This document shows, one piece after another, positions 54,556-64,000 of a stretch of DNA of 64,000 bases (position 1 is its first letter; each line of letters starts with the position of its first letter). Source of the stretch: Budorcas taxicolor (taxonomy: Eukaryota > Chordata > Mammalia > Artiodactyla > Bovidae); contig NC_068911.1 in the NCBI RefSeq assembly GCF_023091745.1, positions 164,100,004 through 164,164,003 on the forward strand. Reading direction: 5' to 3'. The notes under the pieces were generated by a model. That model was not told where the DNA came from. It was given only the letters and a program-made list of their open reading frames with translations, and did not search any database. Made by a program: the position numbers and the translations under genes.

Positions 54556-54857
54556 CAGAATGACATGTTCTTTAAGACTCACATCTGAACCATTGTTCTG
54601 GGCAAGCTTCATAGCCCTTTGAGTGCCATCTGCCCAGGGGACACTGGTGCAGCTCTGGCCCTTTGAGGCATCCAAAGTATTGGAGGCTCTGCTGAAGGGA
54701 GACATCTGTGCCTGCCTGGAACAGATGGGGTGGCTGTCAAACACCCCAGGAGCTTCTGTGTGGTAACCTCCAGGGGTTCCTAGAGCATGCCTGTGGGGAG
54801 CTTTGCAAAGGGGAGCATTCTTGGGAGTAGATGGGGGTTATTCCCCCAGAATACAGA

Positions 54858-55239
54858 TGTAGGGAAAGAGTAAATTAGCCAAGATGATGGTGGTCAGGTT
54901 CTCTCGCCCCACGTTTTGTAAATACAAGATTATGTAACAGCTGAGATCACTTATATTACTGTGCATGCATCATGGTGGACCTGCTTGACCATAGGCCACT
55001 TTGTTCTATATAAGCATCACCTGAGAAGCCCTTGTGGCTGCGTTACAGCTGTGTCCACTGGGTTGTGCACGAGAGGAGAGAATACAGAATTTCTGCTGCT
55101 AAGGCTGCCACACCAGCCAGGAGAGACTAAACATGTCTGCAGTTCCTATGGCTCCTCGAGTTTTCTTCCAACTTCCCTGCTCATCCCCTGTCTACCCTGG
55201 GTTCAGTGAATGGTGTGCACAGTGAGAAATAGCAAGACA
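54858..55239 (+). repeat. 5-prime LTR of the retroviral remnant
   Basis: It starts TGTAGGGAAAGAG and ends CAAGACA. A TATA element (CTATATAAG) lies at about 55005-55013. The position equivalent to the poly(A) signal reads ACTAAA at about 55127-55132, so it is mutated here. Confidence 0.8.
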
Positions 55240-55294
55240 GTTGGCATAGGTCGGCAGGATTCCCAGCAGGTAGAGAAGCCTGAGGCACCAATGG

Positions 55295-55798
55295 ATGGAG
55301 GAAGCCAGGGGCCACCACATAGCATGTGGTACCAGTGGCTGTGGCCCTCTCGGCATGGGCCAAGTGGAAGACTGGGAGGTAGTGGACGGGTCACTGGAGA
55401 ACGTTGAAAATGTGTTATGGGCAGTGAGTTCCCATTTGCCGGACAAAGTGGCATGGACTGCTGCTGGCACTGTGGGGCAGATTTTCCAGACTTCTCTGAA
55501 AGCGAATATGGACAGTGCCCTATGTGAAACCATGCAGGCGTGCAGTGTGCAGAGATGCTTGGAAGAACTAGAGCACCGTATGCTGACATTAGAGCAAGAA
55601 CCCTGTGGCCCTGAAGAACCCAGGGTCTCTGAGAGTGAGGCGGTAAGGGACAGTGATGATAAACATTATGAAACTAAGGAACGTTTTGAGACTGGGGGTC
55701 CCCACTGGTTAGCGAGGCCTGTTCTGTGGCAGGATGGGGCCAAGAAGGCATGGAAGCCCCGGGAGGCCTTGGGCACTGAGGAGGCCAGAGGGGATTAG
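55295..55798 (+). pseudogene. Gag-like open frame of the retroviral remnant
   Basis: A 167-codon frame lies just after the leader, where gag is expected. It is rich in E, A and W with an acidic middle and has no zinc-knuckle CCHC motif. Identification rests on position only. Further gag-region frames are broken between 55800 and 56540. Confidence 0.4.
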
Positions 55799-56557
55799 CA
55801 TCGACTCTGCAGCCATGATGAAGTCCAGGAAGGCCGACAAGGAGCAAGGAGCAATCCCACTGGAGAGAGAGAAGAAAGGAAAAAGGGAAGGGAAACCACA
55901 GGGGAGAGTTTAGAGCTGGATCAGGGCCTGCCGAGCCCATCCCTGCAGAGCCCTGAGGAGGCCACTGCGTCTGCAGACAGAAACGTCACTCAGGATGGCA
56001 AGTGAAGTTCAGGAAATACAGTGTGGGCCTGCACTTCAGGGTGGTGGACGACGATGGGGGAAACTACTGCGATGCTTGGAGCCAGCTGGAGGTCCACCCT
56101 CTCAGCGTTTACATCGGCTGGGCAGGTGGAGGAGCCTCCAGCAGATGGTGGGCGTTTTACAGACATCACACGAGATGCCATTTTAAACGATGCCCCGTCC
56201 AGCTCTTCTTGGTTCCCTAACTGCTACCTCAATAGTGGCAAGCTTGGGGAGAAGTCGAGGGACGGCAGCAGGCAAAGGGGATGAGGAGTGAGATACACCC
56301 TGAAGGGGGCCGAGCTGGTAAAGGCCCAATCCGGGTATCACAAATGTGGACCGATTTTCTGGCAGCGGGAGTTGACAGGAATGAAAATGATAGACAGCCC
56401 AATGCTCCGCTCCTGGAGCTATGGAGGCAACTGAGGCGGGAGCAGCAGTTTACCAAGTTTGGGAAGCACCCACAGCAAGAGATACAGGCAGTTCAGTTAG
56501 AAGATTATATGCACCCAAGGATGTTCCTTTTCCGCTTTCAATAGGCCTCAGACCAAG

Positions 56558-56760
56558 GTGCCCACCCAAAGAGCCCAAGCCAGGGACTGGAGGCCCCATG
56601 TACAACTTGCAATTCACTGGTCACTAGCCAATGTGCAGAGAGTGACAGCCCTGGTTGATGCCGGTGCTGAACGCGGTCTTGTTTATGGCAACCCGAAGCA
56701 GTTTCCTGGCCCTAGAGCCTGCATTGCTGGCTGTGGTGGCCAGGCAGTGTGCTGTAAAGG
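56558..56760 (+). pseudogene. Retroviral aspartic protease-like remnant
   Basis: The frame contains ALVDAGAERGLVYGNP followed by PGPRA and a GCGG turn, the pattern of a retroviral protease active-site loop. The usual D-T/S-G triad reads D-A-G here (about 56652-56670), which should abolish activity. The frame is read through only about 65-85 codons and ends in unrelated sequence. It is dead as it stands. Confidence 0.72.
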
Positions 56761-57238
56761 CTGTGTATGGTGTGTTACTAACATCTGTTTCTCTTGCAGA
56801 TTTAGGACAGTGTGAAAGCATTTGGAATCATGTGGTGGGCTGTGAACGCCACAAAAATCCCCTCTTTGATGGGGTGGGCCTTGTGCCTGTTGGGGGTTTT
56901 TCCGTCCTTGGCGGGGGAACAGAAATGGAAGGTGGAGTTGCCCTTGTGGGGGCTTTCCTGCAATCTCACAAGGACATAGGGTGGACTGGCCTTGCCCATG
57001 GAAGATAAAGGCCCAGTCCTGGAGGGTGGCTCTTCTAGCCTCATGAGGGCAAGGACTGCAACAGGAGTTCCAGGTGATACCTGGCATTGGGTCTGGCTAT
57101 GTGTTGGGGGTGTAACTGTTTGTTGTTGTAGCATCTATTGCTGTTGCAGATGGTGGGTTCAAAGGTCGGTGTTAGTCGCCAAGAGAATATCGCACAAGAT
57201 GGACTGTGCATGAGGCGAGAGACCCTGAAGGGGTGGAA

Positions 57239-57602
57239 AGGAGGGAAAGAGCAAATTAGCCAAGATGGCCGTGGTCAGGCTCTCTTGCCCTGCGTTTTGT
57301 AAATAGAAGGTCATATAATAGCTGAGCTCACTTATACTACTGCTCATGCATGTCATGGTGGACCCGCTTGACCAGCGGCCACTTTTGATCTATATAAACA
57401 CCACCTGAGAAGCCCTTGTGGCAGTGTTTCAGCTGTATCAACCACGAGAGGTGAGAATACAGCGTGTCTAATGCTATAGCTGCTGTGTCAGCCTGCAGAG
57501 AATAAACGTGTCTGCAGTTCCTACTTTCTTCCAGCTTCCCCGCTTGCGCCTTGCTTACCCTGGGTCCAGCGAACCGTGTGCACAGTGAGGAACAGCGAGA
57601 CA
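57239..57602 (+). repeat. 3-prime LTR of the retroviral remnant
   Basis: It aligns to 54858-55239 with many substitutions and small gaps: GCAAATTAGCCAAGATGG, then TATATAAA at 57391-57398, then an intact AATAAA at 57501-57506, ending GCGAGACA. The 3-prime LTR therefore still has both core signals. Confidence 0.82.
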
Positions 57603-57605
57603 ACA

Positions 57606-58620
57606 GGTAACTGCCACAGGGTCGGGGGAAATGGGCCATGCAAAATCCAGAGCACGTTGGTCTTTCCGGTGGCACAGTAGTCCCTTTGAAGCATCTAGCA
57701 CCTGGGGAAGATGCTTCGGGGGCATTAAATTTTCTCCTGACAAATGCGCCTGCCCTCTCAGTCCCTAGGTCAACAAGGCTCTTGCTTATCTCAGTAAGAT
57801 CTTTGCATGTTCCTCCCAGTGGATACTCTGGAGCTGGTCCTGGTTGACTTCTGTGTGGTATGTGTGCTGGGCTCCCACTCTGGGCCAGGCGCTGTGTTGG
57901 GCACTCAGTGGACACTGTTTCCTGGGTCCATGCAGCCCGCAGTGGGCAAGGTTCTGCTGTAGACTCTTGGTTCCAGGAGCAAGAGGCTTGCTCTGGTTGT
58001 CTCGGGCTGTGGGTGCTCCTTGAGCAGTCTGGAAATTTCCAGGTGCTGTCTTCTGCGGTATCTTTTAAATGGCTATTTTGTACTATTTTATTGAAGGTGT
58101 TGGATGTGGAAAGGCACAAACTGCTTCACTGTGAATATTTTTATAGTCTTAAGGCTTTCCGTCTCCATCACAAGAATTTCCATGAATCCCTCTTAACTAC
58201 CTGTAGCCTCCAGAGCGCCAGAGAGGTGCCCCCAACCTAAGCTGATTCTACTTTGCTCCCTTAAAACTTGGCCTTCTCATTATGCTGACCAGTTTAATCC
58301 CCCAACACTGGGTCCTGGGCCTCCCTGGACCCCAAACCCAATAATATTCTCTGCTAAACAGAGAGCTCCCCTAGCCCATGTTTTGGAAGCACCAAAGAAG
58401 TGCCAGAGGCATTACCCTTCCCACTTTTTTTTTTACCTCCCCCACAAGCAGGTTGCCTCCATCACCTCCTCCTCTACCCTAGGCAAAGGTGTTTTCTTTA
58501 CATAACAGGACAGAGAAGTGTCCTGCCACACTCCAAGCACAGGGACCCTGGGGTACCCCTGCTTGAAGATAAGCGGTTGTAGATTTAAGGCAACTCCAGG
58601 ACCAGATATTCTGTCATCTG
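57606..58620. other. Intergenic, no gene seen
   Basis: A 260-codon minus-strand frame (57337-58119) crosses from here into the LTR, is rich in S, P and T and shows no domain. The plus-strand 57860-58240 frame is likewise unassigned. I take both as chance. Confidence 0.5.
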
Positions 58621-58624
58621 TTCA

Positions 58625-59040
58625 AAAGAGGAGCTTCACAACGTGGATGGACCTGAGAGTGTCATACTGAGTGAAGTAAGTCAGACAGAGGAGAACTATC
58701 ATGACATCTCTTAGAGGTGGAATCTAAAAAGAAATGATACAAATGAACTTACTTACAAAACAGAAACAGACTCACAGACTTCAATAAAGAGCTTACGGTT
58801 GCTGGGGGGAACCACAGGGGCATGGGATACTTAGGGACTTTGGGAAGGTTATGTACACACTGCTATATTTAAAATGGATAACCAACAAGGACATACTCCT
58901 TAGCACAGGGAACTCTGCTCAATGTCACGTGGCAGCCTGGATGGGAGGGGAGCTCAGGGGAGAATGGATACATGTGTATGTATGGCTGAGTCCCTTTGCT
59001 GTTCACCTGAAACTATCACAACATTGTTAATCAGCTATAC
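58625..59040 (+). mobile_element. Artiodactyl L1 3-prime end
   Basis: Sense wording 'acgtggatggacctgagagtgtcatactgagtgaagtaag', 'gaaacagactcacagactt', 'ctccttagcacagggaactctgc' and 'cacctgaaactatcacaacattg' is the typical end of ORF2 and 3-prime UTR of artiodactyl L1. Confidence 0.87.
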
Positions 59041-59042
59041 CT

Positions 59043-59275
59043 TCAGTTCAGTTCAGTCGCTCAGTCGTGTCCGACTCTTTGCGACCCCATGAATCGCAGC
59101 ACGCCAGGCCTCCCTGTCCATTACCAACTCCCGGAGTTCACTCAGACTCGCGTCCATCGAGTCAGTGATGCCATCCAGCCATCTCATCCTCTGTCATCCC
59201 CTTCTTCTCCTGCCCCCAATCCCTCCCAGCATCAAAGTCTTTTCCAATGAGTCAACTCTTCACATGAGATGGCCA
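59043..59275 (-). mobile_element. BovB LINE 3-prime end
   Basis: It begins with the reversed tandem 'cagttcagttcagtcgctcag' and continues as antisense BovB ('cgcagcacgccaggcctccctg', 'catctcatcctctgtcatccccttc') until 'cacatgagatggcc', where it is truncated. It abuts the L1 end at 59042. Confidence 0.92.
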
Positions 59276-59786
59276 ATTTTTTTTTATAAAAGAGCTGCAG
59301 CTGGCCAGGCTTTCTGGCTGCTCACTGGTGCCTGGTCCCCAGCCCACCCCTTGACCAACTGAACGACTTGCTCCTTGTTTTTCCCAGATAAGATTTCTGA
59401 AACAAAATCTGATTGAGTCTCCTTTCATGCTAGGCACTCATGGGTCAGAAGCCCTTCTGGCCAATCAGCTGTGGTCAGTGTAACACAGCCCATGGGCTCC
59501 CTTACTAGGAGCTGCTTCTTTCAGAAAGGACCCAGGGGTAGAGTGTGTTCCCTTTAGAACAGGGTTCCCTGGTGCTCCCAGGACTGACTCTGTAGTTCAG
59601 CCCCCTACAAATACAGTTAAAAGTGTCAGAGGCAAGCTGCAAATCTGGGTGTGCTAATGCAAAAGCCACTTAACCATCAGTCCCTTGGTCTACATTGGGC
59701 TTTCAGACGTAGATATGGGAGATACAGGAAGAATAGCCAGAAAGGTAGAAATAAGAAGGTGGTATTTTTGATTCCCTCCTTTAGTA
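59276..59786. other. Intergenic, no gene seen
   Basis: No repeat or gene is recognised. Confidence 0.45.
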
Positions 59787-59850
59787 TTGGGTTGGCCAAA
59801 ATGTTCATTCGAGTTTTTCCATACTTTAATGAACCTTTTGGTCAACCCAA
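59787..59850. mobile_element. Mariner-derived short palindromic element (MITE)
   Basis: TA at 59785-59786 and 59851-59852 flank a 64-bp sequence whose ends are inverted repeats: TTGGGTTGGCCAAAATGTTC at the left, and the reverse complement of the right end reads TTGGGTTGACCAAAAGGTTC. About 23 of the first 27 positions pair. This is the terminal pattern of mariner-type transposons and the size of a MADE1-like derivative. Confidence 0.9.
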
Positions 59851-60027
59851 TAGATACATTTACAACCCTCCTATCAAGGACAGTTATCAAACAAACCAAA
59901 AAACCTCACACTGCAGGATAGTTTTTTAAAAAAGCCAATAAATTATTCCCCGAAGTTTGGAAAAGTGACGTGAATTGCATATTGAAAAGTCAAGGGAATG
60001 GGGTGAAGTCATCTTAAGATGGTGGAA

Positions 60028-60188
60028 AAGTGAGGTTGCTCAGTTGTGTCCGACTCTTTGAGACCCCACGGACTGTAACCTACCAAGCTCCTCTGTCCAT
60101 GGGACTCTCCAGGCAGTAGTACTGGAGTGGATTGCCATTTCCCTCTCCAGGGGATCTTCCTGACCCAGGGATCGAACCCGGGTCTCTG
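60028..60188 (-). mobile_element. Bov-tA SINE, head missing
   Basis: Antisense 'gttgctcagttgtgtccgactctttgagacc' through 'ggggatcttcctgacccagggatcgaacccgggtctc'; the tRNA-head end after the B box is lost. Confidence 0.88.
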
Positions 60189-61205
60189 TGCGACCTCAGA
60201 GACGGCAGCCCGTGGTGGAAGGCCCCTCAAATTAGAGCCAGCTGTGCTCAGCTCCACACCTGGCTCCACACACGGGTCTGTCCACGTGAGAGACGAGTCA
60301 GGAGCAGAATACAAACCAGCTCGGGAACCCACAGGAAGCGAGAGTCCCTCACCAGGTAGGAGTTGAAGTGGGAATGAAATGATATTAGCAGCTCTTTCAA
60401 CTCTCCACAATTCAACACTTCAGAGAAATCCTCAAAGGTTTTTGTTTTTAAGCTTTCCATCCTTTCATTTTCTGAATTTTAAAAACTGCATTCTCCCAAT
60501 CTCTGTCTCCTCCTTTGGTCTCATGATTACTTCCTGTTCCAGGCACCTGCAAAATAGTCTCTGTTTCCCTTGATTCGGACCTCTTGAGTATTTGTTCTGA
60601 GTTCCTGTGGCAACCTCTTTGAAGAAACATTAAATGATATTCATGGAAATATTAAGTGATTTCAACCAAGACTATCTGGGTTTGAATCCCCATTCAAATT
60701 CTCAGCCTAGTGATGCTTTGCTTTTCTCATCTATAAAACAGAGCTAAGTGTAAGAATCTCCTTAACACCCAGCTTTATTCTTCCTTCCTGACACTTTGCA
60801 AATCCACTCCCCTCTTTCCATCCCCTGACTGCATTCCTGCACATTTGTCTCACAGGTCTCCCGCCTCTGGTCTCTATGCCTCCCGAAGCCATCAGGCTGG
60901 TGGCAGATGGAACTCTCTGAGTACTGAAGGCTCATGATGGCCAGAGCTGGGGGAGATCTTGGGAACCCACCCAGACAACCATCGTATGTGGAGGAGAAGG
61001 AGAATGGAGGTTGTTGATAAAATGACTTGCAAGCTGGGGTTAGAATCCAGGACCCCAGACCTCTCCCAGCACTCTGTTATACCACACAGCCACTCATGAA
61101 CCAGGAGGTAAAGCTGAAGAAGGTAGGTTGGTGATGGCAGTAAACAAACCTTTGTTTCCAGCCTATGACCCACGCCCTTTCTGGGGGGATGCTGAGTCAC
61201 TCCTG
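60189..61205. other. Intergenic; MIR-like patch
   Basis: A MIR-like sense segment is at about 60665-60755 ('atctgggtttgaatccccattc', then 'cttttctcatctataaaacagagc'). Nothing else is recognised. Confidence 0.45.
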
Positions 61206-61530
61206 CTAGAAGAGGCATGGTGTGATTCTGTGCTCTGTGGCTCTTGGGTTTGGCCATGTGATTTTGACCATTAAAATATGGGCAGAGGTCAGTTCAAAGA
61301 GCGTCTGTGTTGCCACCCACCCCTCTTGCACTTTCTGATGTTTATCATGGAAAGAACAAACTCCAGGTGGCCACGGGTCCCAGAAGGAGAGACATGGAGA
61401 GCTAGACACCGTCGAGAGCCTGAGGTAGAGCTGCTACAGCCAGCCTGCAGGCCTATGAATGTGAACTCGATGGCTGCCGCTCTCAGCCTCTGAGATTTTT
61501 GAGTATGTTTGTTACCCAGCAGGACTCAGC
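61206..61530 (+). repeat. Possible old LTR or DNA-repeat fragment
   Basis: The wording 'gctcttgggtttggccatgtgattttgacc', 'gccgctctcagcctctgagatttttgagtatgtttgttaccc' resembles a dispersed mammalian repeat ending in the 'actgagattt..ttgttac' block. I cannot name it securely. Confidence 0.4.
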
Positions 61531-63295
61531 AGGAACCTGCCTGATAACAATGTGCTCAGCCTCAAAGGCTGAGTAGTGTCAATAGCAGAGTTCTGGCTGC
61601 AGGTGTAGCCAGGGTCTGTGGAGTGAAATCCATTGTCCTTGGTGAAGGCTGCTCTTGCCTGAAATGCAACCAGTTTTTCAATCTGATCTCTTCTTTTCTC
61701 TGCCAATAACTAAGCCACCTGAACATTCCTCCCCAAGCCCAGCCCCTCTACTCTACCTAATTCAGCCCCAGACCTCATGAAGACAACCAACCCAGTCCCA
61801 TTCATCCCTCCTTCCCCTGAACACAGGTTGTCCGACAGCAGGTCGCTCAGCCATGCAGCCAAATTTTCACACTCTCTCTCACCCCAGTGCCCAGCCCTTG
61901 CCCCTCCATCCTTCTGTGTTAGAAGCAGGGTCTGGCACAGCCCTGCCTGCCTCTCACCCAGATTCCCCTGTTGCATTGTCCTGGCTGCCTTGCGTCACCC
62001 CTCTGCCATGCTGTGCCCTGGTCCACCCTCATGTTAGCAGGACCCAGGTGACTCCTCAAATGGAGGAGAGGATGTTGGAAGCTGAGGGGAAAAGCCCTCA
62101 AAGTGGCGAACAAGACACAGCCCATGGGGGCTTTGACCAGGCTGAACCTGGCCAGGCCTTTCCTGCCACCTGAACCTGAGAGCCTGCCGGCGGGGACCCG
62201 GGGAAGCCCAACGTTGACACTGGGTGGTGACTTAGAGCTCACAAAGACCCTTCTTTTCCTGGCAGGTGAGCATCAAGACTTCAGTCCATTCAGAGGAGAG
62301 TGGGCGGGAGGACCTGCCTAATCATGGCGAAGGAAAGAAGCCCAGTGTTTCACTGGAAATATTTTACTGACTAAACTTTTTCCTAACTGGCCACAGTGCT
62401 CTAGAGGTGGATCGCTCGGATCACAGAGGAAGTCCTCTCGAGGTCAGGGCAGCTCCTGATGCCCTGACTCAGAGAACTGAAACCACCACCGGAAAAGCTG
62501 ACCCCGCGAGACCCCTGTCTGCAGTGCAGTCTAGAGAACCTGCAGCCCTCCAGCGCCCAAAGCTGGGGAATGTGCCTGAAGAGAGTTTTATTGCAAGAAC
62601 CAAAATTTAACCAGTGGAAGGTCTTTTTAAACAATATACTTAAATTGTGCCTCCTTTAGCAGGCATTAAAATGGAAGATGGGACAGTGTTCTTGGCTGCG
62701 TTGATCCCAGAGTCCAGGCTCCTCTTCAGGACTCCTCAGCATGTGGGAGAGGGGATTTATTGATGTGCACATGTGTTTCAGGCCTGACAGTCTGGGGCCC
62801 CACATGCCTACACAGCAAACAGCTGCCAACCTGCTGAATGGCACGTGGAGAAGCCTTTCTGAAATGATGTCATTGTCTCCTGCCCTTCTACCAGATGCCC
62901 GGAGAGGGCAGGGAAGTTAGAAAAGAAGAGTTTTAAAATGCTCAACAGATTTACCAAATCTCTGGGTAAGAGACACTAAAATACTTTGTAGAGTTATAAA
63001 AGTTAAAATAGTGTGAAATGATTTAAAAAAAAGAGCCAGTTCCAACAGATCAGGTTTTTTTTTTTCACAATAGACTTTAGTTTGCACATGATGTCAATAC
63101 AAAATAAAGGGGAAAAGAGGATCACTCTTTGAAAATAACAAATGATGAAACTTGCTGGCGAGTTTTACAGAGGAAAAGTCCTCAGAATTAGAAATGAATG
63201 TGGAGACCCAGTCCCTGCGGCAGCTCTGATACCAAAACCTGAAAAAACAAACTTTTACCAAGATGGCAAAAAGTTACCAAAGAGGAATTGAATAA
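61531..63295. other. Intergenic, no gene seen
   Basis: Several ORFs of 60-107 codons overlap on both strands at 61700-62330, with no domain in any of them. Old-L1-like A-rich sequence may lie at 62930-63295, but I cannot place it. Confidence 0.45.
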
Positions 63296-63296
63296 A

Positions 63297-64000
63297 TGAA
63301 AGTGCTGCACTCAATATGCCAACAAATTTGGAAAACTCAGCAGTGGCCACAGGACTGGAAAAGGTCAGTTTTCATTCCAATCCCAAAGAAAGGCAATGCC
63401 AAAGAATGCTCAAACTACCTCACAATTGCACTCATCTCACATGCTAGTAAAGGAATGCTCAAAATTCTCCAAGCCAGGCTTCAGCAATACGTGAACCGTG
63501 AACTCCCTGATATTCAAGCTGGTTTTAGAAAAGGCTAGAGGAACCAGAGATCAAATTGCCTAGATCTGCTGGATCATGGAAAAAGCAAGAGAGTTCCAGA
63601 AAAACATCTATTTCTGCTTTATTGACTATGCCAAAGCCTTTGATTGTGTGAATCACAACAAACTGGAAAATTCTGAAAGAGATGGGAATACCAGACCACC
63701 TGACCTGCCTCTTGAGAAATCTGTATGCAGGTCAGGAAGCAAGAGTTTGAACTGGACATGGAACACAGACTGGTTCCAAATAGGAAAAGGAGTACATCAG
63801 GGCTGTATATTGTCACCCTGCTTATTTAACTTATATGCAGAGTACATCATGAGAAACGCTGGACTGGAAGAAACACAAGCTGGAATCAAGATTGCCGGGA
63901 GAAATATCAATCACCTCAGATATGCAGATAACACCACCCTTATGGCAGAAAGTGAAGAGGAGCTAAAAAGCCTCTTGATGAAAGTGAAAGAGGAGAGTGA
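63297..64000 (+). mobile_element. BovB LINE, 5-prime truncated, running off the window
   Basis: It starts abruptly at 'tgaaagtgctgcactcaatatgcc' inside the RT region and follows the same order as the 40.1-kb copy to the thumb region at the edge. An extra T at about 63535 puts a stop in the frame, and deletions at about 63665 ('aactggaaaattctg') and 63765 shift it again. YADD is altered to Y-A-D-N in one frame ('tatgcagataacacc'). It is a dead copy. Confidence 0.95.

Larger units (their letters stand above)
54858..57602 (+). mobile_element. Degenerate two-LTR endogenous retrovirus remnant
   Basis: Two similar sequences in direct orientation (54858-55239 and 57239-57602) enclose about 2.0 kb. 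The enclosed part begins right after the first LTR with TTGGCATAGGTCGGCAGGAT, a plausible primer-binding leader, and ends in a purine tract at about 57227-57241, a plausible polypurine tract. Only gag-like and protease-like frames are seen. I see no reverse transcriptase, integrase or envelope, so the remnant is internally deleted as well as full of stops. It is an old inactive copy in the host genome. Confidence 0.8.

Noticed and set aside
57337..58119. 260-codon minus-strand ORF
   Set aside because: It starts in unassigned DNA and runs into the antisense of the 3-prime LTR. No domain is visible and composition is low-complexity in places.
24361..64000. Search for NPPC or other known neighbours right of COPS7B
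   Set aside because: NPPC lies downstream in human at larger distance. No natriuretic peptide ring sequence or other conserved host protein is seen in any frame here.
1..64000. CRISPR arrays, prokaryotic operons, defence islands
   Set aside because: The repeats are dispersed vertebrate SINEs and LINEs with no regular spacing. The gene is spliced, and codon and signal structure are eukaryotic.

Overview
The window is nuclear DNA from a ruminant, most likely a bovid. The evidence is the dense population of BovB (RTE-clade) LINEs, BOV-A2 and Bov-tA SINEs, older cetartiodactyl CHR-type SINEs and artiodactyl L1 3-prime ends. There are no bacterial operons, phage genes or CRISPR arrays. Most long ORFs here are repeat sequence or chance reading frames.

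The only intact host protein gene I can support is COPS7B (COP9 signalosome subunit 7b), on the plus strand. A CpG island at about 3690-4140 contains a non-coding first exon with its donor at 3954/3955. Six coding exons follow (5645-5806, 9356-9431, 11639-11727, 13657-13859, 16177-16282, 22613-22771). All splice sites are GT-AG, all phases match, and the product is 264 residues. The 3-prime UTR runs to a probable poly(A) site near 24360. Intron 2 holds a dead antisense RPL28 retropseudogene, and the other introns hold SINEs, L1 pieces and unassigned sequence.

From about 24.4 kb to the end I see no host gene. The region is a mosaic of transposable elements inserted into one another. It contains at least five large or moderate BovB pieces: a 5-prime-inverted copy at 26.4-27.4 kb, an endonuclease-region fragment at 36.8 kb, a copy with a 508-codon reverse transcriptase ORF and a 14-bp target duplication at 40.1-41.9 kb, a truncated frameshifted copy at 48.7-49.6 kb, and one running off the right edge from 63.3 kb. 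It also has L1 fragments split by later insertions, mammalian-wide LTRs (28.9, 37.8, 43.5 kb), a candidate antisense LTR at 47 kb, a degenerate provirus-like element with paired LTRs at 54.9-57.6 kb, and a 64-bp mariner-derived palindromic element at 59.8 kb. Many insertions have visible target-site duplications, so their relative order can be read directly.

I did not find a new biological system. The observations most worth a second look are the BovB copy with a GC-rich tandem repeat fused to its 5-prime end, the twin-priming inversion, three copies of one 9-bp target left by two successive insertions, a Bov-tA hairpin, the two-LTR provirus remnant, and two strong CTCF-like motifs. No homology search was possible, so family names rest on recognised sequence patterns.
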